From Bugula neritina (taxonomy: Eukaryota; Bryozoa; Gymnolaemata; Cheilostomatida; Bugulidae), in the NCBI GenBank assembly GCA_964035545.1, contig OZ037765.1:1266001-1330000 (forward strand): a stretch of DNA of 64,000 nucleotides. The letters run 5' to 3'. This document shows positions 52,579 through 64,000 of the stretch, piece by piece. Under the pieces are notes generated by a model, which was not told the DNA's origin, did no database searches, and saw only the letters and a list, made by a program, of their open reading frames with translations. A program made the translations under genes and the position numbers. Positions within the stretch are counted from its first letter, which is position 1; every line of letters starts with the position of its first letter.

Positions 52579-54218
52579 GTCACCTAAACCATGATAAATA
52601 ACACTAAACCAAACTAGAAATTGAGTGATACTAACCTACCTTACTGCTAGTATACCTGTCAACCATGATTTGCTAATAGTAACTCTAATACTAATTTGAT
52701 AACTTAATTCAATAGACAAAATTAAATTTTAAGTTTTCAAATATTTACACTAAAATTATTATTTAAATGGAAATTAAAAAAAATTACACAAGTTTAGAAT
52801 AGGTAGAGTAAAACTTGGCAAACAATTGCATAAAATGTGTTAAATTTATTGGTTTTTCTTATTACTAATGTCCTAAATAGGAAAAGAAAACATCATGCTA
52901 GAAACTGTACAGCAGAGAAGCTGATAGAGTAGGCAAGAGTTGACATACAGAGTCTGTAGGACCTCTCACTACAGAGTTACTATGTCATTTATGATCATAT
53001 TGCAATGAAAATTAGGAAAAGACACAACAGTGCCTGATGACAGTAGAACAAAAAGAAAAATATTAAGAGTTTAGATGATGACGCCAAATATTGACAAAAT
53101 CTTAGTACAGTTGTGGCCATAATATGTTTGACTGAACTACCAGTAATAATGATACTGAGTTTCGAAGACATTTAGAATCTTGGATTTGGTTAGTAATTCA
53201 CTTATTCGGCATAACTTAAACTATAAGCGCTAAATATAATAATTTTATCCTCACAATTACAATGATGATCACCATTAACTAAATGCGTATAATTATATAT
53301 GATAACAATACTAATAGCAACAACATATTATTATCATCTTATTACATTTATACACATCATATTCATTATTTTTAACTATACAATTTCAATTATATATAGT
53401 GAAACTTAAACTTGGTATTTATATTAATAATGATAATTAACTATAGAGTATAGACATACTCATACCTAGAAAATCATATTAATGATACTGCTAGTATTAC
53501 GATGACTTAAACCTAGTCTATAACTATGAGTATAAGTTTTAGTTATACTTGTGAAATTGAATATTGCTATTACATATACTATTACCATTAGTACTAGTTA
53601 TACTTATACAGCTATAGTTATTATTATAGGAATATAACTAAAAGAATAACATTAACATCAACTATGGTCTATAATTAACTAAAAGTATAACAGTTATGCC
53701 TGTTTATAATAAATTGACAAAAACGTTATACTTATAATACTTAATCTTCTAGTAAAATAATTATAATAATATTTAATAAAAACCAATAACAATTTATAAC
53801 GTATAATAATAATCATAGTGTCCTATAATAAATGTAATACTCACAGTAGACAGTATAACTATAAGTTATAAATTACAATAATGATTAAAATAACAATTTC
53901 AATTTGTATTATTAAAAAGTTATAGTTTATAGCTACACTTACTAATACTTACACTTACAGTTAATAAGTTATACTTCTAATGACTAATCTGTGTGATTAC
54001 CATAATTATAATTACGATTAGGATTATACACTTACAGTTATACAATTACTGAATTACCATAACTATTAGTATTAGTGTAAGACTAAGTATCACATCGGCA
54101 TGTTAAACTTAAACACCAAGCCCAACATGAACATTAGCCATCAACATGAACTGATGACCATGAGGCATGAACATACCCCGCTCCGTGAATCAGCTTCAGA
54201 ATGTGAGCTCGAGTAAAC

Positions 54219-54248
54219 TCAAACTGAAACTGTAAAGTTTCAGTTTGA
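54219..54248. promoter_or_regulatory. Perfect palindrome with GAAACT-type half sites
   Basis: TCAAACTGAAACT is followed after 4 bp by its exact reverse complement. GAAACTGAAA-like spacing recalls interferon-regulatory-factor sites, but a function is only a guess. It lies 1.6 kb upstream of the C2orf42-like start codon and 1.5 kb upstream of the SLC2-like start. Confidence 0.4.
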
Positions 54249-54899
54249 AAACCAAAGACCAAGCCTAATCAGTAATCATAATGGCTACCTAGTAGTATTA
54301 TAAACTATCGAAACCACACCAGCAACGCATTTGATTTTTAATAATAAAATTGGTGCTAGCAATGTCATTGCGTTTACAGTTGCATACCTCTGATGAGATG
54401 GACTAAAATCAAATGAAGGTAATTCTGCTCAATTGGATTGCCAAGCAATCAGGTTTAATGTTGCTTCTCCTTCTTTACGGCGAAGTACAAAAACTGCAAT
54501 TGGTTGATTTTAGATGAAGACAAACGGTACTGACTATCTGCATAAAGTTTAATTGTGAGAAAATAATTTTTGCTGCTTTTTAATTTTGTTTTATTATATG
54601 TAGAAATTAAAAATTTTTATTCAGAATGTCTTTTAAATTTTTAAATACCTTTTATCTGCTACAGAATGCTTATCGCTTGAGTAAGCTCGCTACTGTGCTA
54701 GCTCAAAACAAAGGGTCAAAAGGTCAAAAGAAATAAAGTCAGTCTAGTCTGAGTGCTTGTGGTTTTGAGAGTTGATAATCATAATGATAATGATACCTAA
54801 TGTAGCGGCCTCCGTCACTAATCGTTATGTTGCAGTAGTACTTACAATCACTTTAAAATCCGTGGCAGAATGCTGAACAGATACAATAATATTTAATCA

Positions 54900-55330
54900 A
54901 TTTGTGAGTCTCAATTACCCATACTCTTACTCTTAGTCTTACTCTTACTCTTACTCTTAGTGTTACTGTTACTGTTACACTTACTGTTATTGTTAGTGTT
55001 GGACTTACACTCACAGTTACTCTTACTCTTAGTAGGCTTAAGCTTAGAGTTAGTGTTGCATTAGTAATAGTAGTAATACTAATTACTATTAGTGTTACTA
55101 ATAGTAATAGTAATACTAATAGTAATAATTAATAAGTATTAGTATTAGTAATACTAATACTTATTAATTATAGTTATACTAATAGTAATAGTAAAACTAA
55201 AAGTTATAGTAATACTAGTATTACTTATACTATAACTATAAGTATAACTATTAGTATTAAGTATAGCTGGGAGTGTCGTAGTTTTACTTATACTAGTATA
55301 ACTGTAAAAGTATTATTAATAGTAATAATA
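54900..55330. repeat. Cryptically simple (ACTCTT / AATAGT) block
   Basis: TTACTCTTACTCTTA units grade into AATAGTAATACTAAT blocks without a constant period. The block is locally palindromic. Confidence 0.85.
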
Positions 55331-55706
55331 TAAGTATCACTAGAAGGATGAGTGTTGCAACTAGTATTGCAATTATTGTACTCGTAGTTCTGTAACTTAA
55401 TAGTCATTTGTATGAATATGTTTCTCAGTTGATATCAAAATTTACTCAGTTAAGTAGGCAGGTGTAAAGTTATAAAAATATAGGATTAGGATTTTTGAAG
55501 CTATGTACTGCAGTTTTGCTTAATGTTGAACACTTTCTTTACTAATAGAAGTTATACTTTTTTGTAGCTGGACACTTCAGTTTTCCTTCACTAATCTATG
55601 GCTTGGACGGTACCCTTCTTACTTATCTCTACACATCATGGGAATGCTAGCTATGTCATTGCTCACTCTGGTTCATTCACATTTCTAGACTCCTATTAAT
55701 GGTGAC

Positions 55707-57200
55707 ATGGGCGAGCAAATGTTTTGTTTCTCTAAACGAATATACAATTTTCTTGAGGCTAAAGCCATAGGCAGAGTCGTAGCACTCCTGTGTGTCAGCA
55801 CTTCAATATTGTCAGTTGGGTACAGCCTGGCTTTCTACCGAATGCCACTCTCACCTCTCTGCCGCTTTCACAGCCGTCCTAACTGCCGAAGAGGTCTCAA
55901 CCCGCTGCACCCCGGAGTCACTGAGCTCTACGCTATTAATGTGAACTTTGGAGATCAAGAGTTTTATACTGCTGATGTCAGCTTCTCTGCCAATACTTTG
56001 TCATTATTAATTGGACTGTGTTTAGCCGCGAAACTCGTAAACTGCGTTGGACGAGTCCGAACCATAGCCATCTCAACTCTGCCCAACTTCTTGGCTTGGG
56101 TAGTTGTGCTAGCATTCCAGTACAATAAAACACCTGCACTGATATTCACTGCTGAGCTACTTTGCTCATTCAGTGCGGGGCTAGCGATCCTTTCAACTAT
56201 AATTTACACAGTTGAAATATCATCCAATGCGATTTACTCATGCATTAGTTGTTTCTTTTCTTTGTGTTTGGCCGTGGGCTTTGTTATAGGCTGGGTCTTG
56301 CACATTCAAACCGAGCCCACACCAATGTACATATACTATAAAGCGGCTCCCCAACCTCGTGTCGTTATCGACTCCGTCGAAGTTTTTGAAGAATCTTTCT
56401 TTTGGCGCACTTATTCCGTGTATGGAATTGCGATCTCTTTAGCGAGTCTCTTAGCAACTACTTATCTTCCACTGTCTCCCTATTGGCTGATATTGACCAG
56501 TGACAAGGCTAGAGCTCTACAATCACTCAAAACACTCACAACCAAGTATGCTGATCACCACAAAGAGATTGCTTCCATTCAGACAAAAGTTGGTTTTGTA
56601 TGGTCTTCCAACTTGGTTACAGAGTGGATTAGCTATGTTCAAGAGAATAAAAGAACTTTCCTATTTATTTCATCAATTATATTCTTCCAGCAACTGGGAG
56701 GGGTGAATGTAATACCATCATATTTGGAAGCTCTACATGAATACACGTATAAAAATGGTGAAACTGCAGCTGCTTTTGCCGCTTACTTAGTTTTCAGCGT
56801 ATCTCTAATATCTGCCATTTTAAGAACATTCGTTAGTTGTAAATGCTTACTTCTAACCAGTGCTTTCTTTGCTACTTGCTCCTGCGCTGCTTATAGTTCC
56901 TTTCTCTACCTAGAGTTAGATAAACTCAAGATGAACCAGTTTGCTGTTAGATTTTTATATGCTTGTATAATAAGCCAATGGATCGGAGGCGCGCAGTTGA
57001 TGCCCGTTGTAAGGTTTGTAGCCTGTGTACCTGTGTCTCTTAGGGGTATGGCTTGTTTTATATGCTTCAGTTTAATGATACTTACCTTTTACACCATATT
57101 TATGCTAAAACTTTATATTTCATGCTTTTGTTTATTTTTTTGTTTTTCTATATCAAATATTTTGTTATTATTTGTCCTGTTATTATATAAACTTGCTTAA
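55707..57200 (+). CDS. Diverged SLC2 (GLUT/Tret1-like) sugar transporter, single exon
   Basis: This 497-aa ORF is dominated by hydrophobic segments consistent with a major-facilitator transporter. Family marks are present but altered: GR in the TM2-TM3 loop (VGRVRT, 113-118), an acidic residue after TM4 (YTVEIS, 167-172), LPLSPYWL (254-261) where sugar transporters have PESP.WL, QQLGGVN (328-334) for QQxxGxN, and VSLRGMAC (443-450) for the LRG motif after TM10. The usual PETKG motif after TM12 is missing, and the last ~40 residues are a run of Phe, Leu and Cys. An in-frame stop lies just upstream of the chosen Met. TTTCTAG immediately before could be an acceptor for a 5' exon. Substrate cannot be predicted. 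It may be a lineage-specific or decaying copy, but the ORF is intact. Confidence 0.85.
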   Translation: MGEQMFCFSKRIYNFLEAKAIGRVVALLCVSTSILSVGYSLAFYRMPLSPLCRFHSRPNCRRGLNPLHPGVTELYAINVNFGDQEFYTADVSFSANTLSLLIGLCLAAKLVNCVGRVRTIAISTLPNFLAWVVVLAFQYNKTPALIFTAELLCSFSAGLAILSTIIYTVEISSNAIYSCISCFFSLCLAVGFVIGWVLHIQTEPTPMYIYYKAAPQPRVVIDSVEVFEESFFWRTYSVYGIAISLASLLATTYLPLSPYWLILTSDKARALQSLKTLTTKYADHHKEIASIQTKVGFVWSSNLVTEWISYVQENKRTFLFISSIIFFQQLGGVNVIPSYLEALHEYTYKNGETAAAFAAYLVFSVSLISAILRTFVSCKCLLLTSAFFATCSCAAYSSFLYLELDKLKMNQFAVRFLYACIISQWIGGAQLMPVVRFVACVPVSLRGMACFICFSLMILTFYTIFMLKLYISCFCLFFCFSISNILLLFVLLLYKLA

Positions 57201-58504
57201 AACATCTGGTTTTGTTTCCTAAACTATTCATAATATTATACTGAATCTTTTTTTATATTGTATCCAAAAGAATCAGTGTTAATATAACATGTTAATGTAC
57301 TATATGAACTTGTATCCGTGGTATGATTTTGTCACAAAGTTAGTGCACAGTGTGACAGTTTGCTTAGAAATATCTGGTGTCTGAAAATGTCAAGACGTCT
57401 CTTTCTGCTAGAATTAGATATTATATTGGTCTTTGTTGAGCTGTGTGGTTTATAAGAACTTCATTATTAAACTGAAGTTTACAAATAAGCATCTTCCTTT
57501 ATATTAACTAAATACATAGCCTAGAAACTTCCACAATTGTGCATGGATCATGAACTGACACTAATAGTATAGTAAAACAAACAATGTAATCAAGTATTTT
57601 CGAAATAGTAGGCTGCCCTAAAATTGCATTTCATAGTTATAAATATTAAAAGTGTTGACTAATATTAAAAGAGAATGATATAAATAATAATTTATAGAGT
57701 AAAATTAATAATAATTGTGTACAATCAATGTACGTACTTTAGAATTTTTTTTCAATTTTAGATGCACAAGAAACAAAGTAGTTTTATTTTAATAATAAAT
57801 ACATGATAAAAGAGTTCAGCCTTCTGGCTGATGCTTCCTAGGACACGTGATTTAAAATGAACCAATCAAACTGTTTGAAGAAACTTATCAGTGTGCGAGG
57901 AAACTAGTGGTTGAATGCTCCACATGTATGCAAGTTTGTTATCAGCCTAAGGTTATGATGGAAACATTCCCAACTTAAGACTAAACTTCCATATTGTTTG
58001 GTGTTATCACAAAACTGTGTAGCTAAAAGCTTCATTTTTAATCAACATCCTTCAGCGTGTACAGAGGAAATATCACTTTTATATAACGGAACGCTATCCC
58101 TGCATTGATCACAACTACATGCATTTCTTTAAATTAACACTCACATATCCACCATAAGCCAGCTGTGTTTTTGTAGATTTATTGTTGAAAGATGATATAT
58201 GCGAAGGAGCAGATGTAAATTTGGAACAATGATACAATGATGAATACAAAATATAATATTTACAGATCTTAATTGTACCAATAAACACCAGAGAGTGCTG
58301 CTCTGTGTTCACACACGATTAGCTACAGTCACACTTCATATCTCATATAATAATTGAACATTTTTATGACCTACTTGTTAAATATTGCCCCACTTTTCGA
58401 TGTTGAAATATTAACTCAGCCTTATCAAGATAATATAGAAAAGTGCTATATGGCAAAAAGCCCTTTAAGAATATTGAAATAGTTTAGCAACAGCACTAAG
58501 TACG
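57201..58504. other. Tail-to-tail spacer of SLC2-like and PY-motif genes
   Basis: The stretch contains the 3' UTRs of both genes. AATAAA at 57794-57799 (plus) and TTTATT at 58178-58183 (minus-strand AATAAA) are candidate poly(A) signals. No further gene is visible. Confidence 0.5.
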
Positions 58505-63987
<5,483 letters not shown>

Positions 63988-64000
63988 TCTTCCCGGTTAC

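Larger units (their letters stand above)
52579..55706. other. Simple-sequence-rich spacer between divergent C2orf42-like and SLC2-like genes
   Basis: No coding sequence was recognised. AT-rich stretches of ACTATA/AGTATA/TAATAC flavour fill 53200-54080 and 54900-55330. A perfect 13-bp-arm palindrome lies at 54219-54248. The promoters and any 5' UTR exons of both flanking genes must lie here. Confidence 0.55.

Overview
The window is nuclear DNA from an animal, most likely an invertebrate. It is AT-rich, and its genes are split by many short GT-AG introns. They encode clear orthologues of metazoan proteins: a TIA1/TIAR RNA-binding protein, MGRN1/RNF157, UBALD, an RGS10-like protein, C2orf42 and the queuosine-salvage enzyme QNG1. 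I cannot assign a phylum. Two linkages that I recall from the human genome recur here (MGRN1-UBALD head to head, and TIA1 family with C2orf42 and RGS10), which suggests a slowly rearranging genome. Introns and spacers carry very many minisatellites, often touching splice sites.

Layout: TIA1/TIAL1-like gene, minus, CDS 425-4474, 11 coding exons. Coiled-coil gene of unknown family, plus, 6021-16593, 14 exons. QNG1, plus, 17522-18568, single exon. Gene-poor spacer 18.6-23.9 kb. UBALD, minus, 23984-27936, 3 exons. MGRN1/RNF157-like E3 ligase, plus, 28486-34087, 14 exons, sharing a roughly 550-bp divergent promoter region with UBALD. Spacer 34.1-42.9 kb. RGS10-like, plus, 42898-46913, 7 exons, tail to tail with C2orf42-like, minus, 47851-52578, 10 exons. 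A simple-sequence-rich spacer follows, then an intronless, diverged SLC2-type transporter, plus, 55707-57200. Last is a two-pass membrane protein with several PY motifs, minus, 58505-63987, 3 exons.

All exon structures were read by eye from splice consensus, reading-frame continuity and protein similarity. Frames close exactly across every junction listed (exon lengths sum to whole codons), but no transcript data were used and 5' UTR exons are unknown. The genes do not form one pathway. Two themes link some of them: ubiquitin (MGRN1 RING ligase, UBALD with a UBA-like domain, and a PY-motif protein of the kind that binds NEDD4-family WW domains) and RNA biology (TIA1 family, QNG1).

The strongest observations are the conserved gene neighbourhoods and the recurrent placement of tandem arrays against 5' or 3' splice sites, in some cases with copies of the splice site inside each unit. 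A pair of inverted repeats also flanks a 45-bp exon of the coiled-coil gene.
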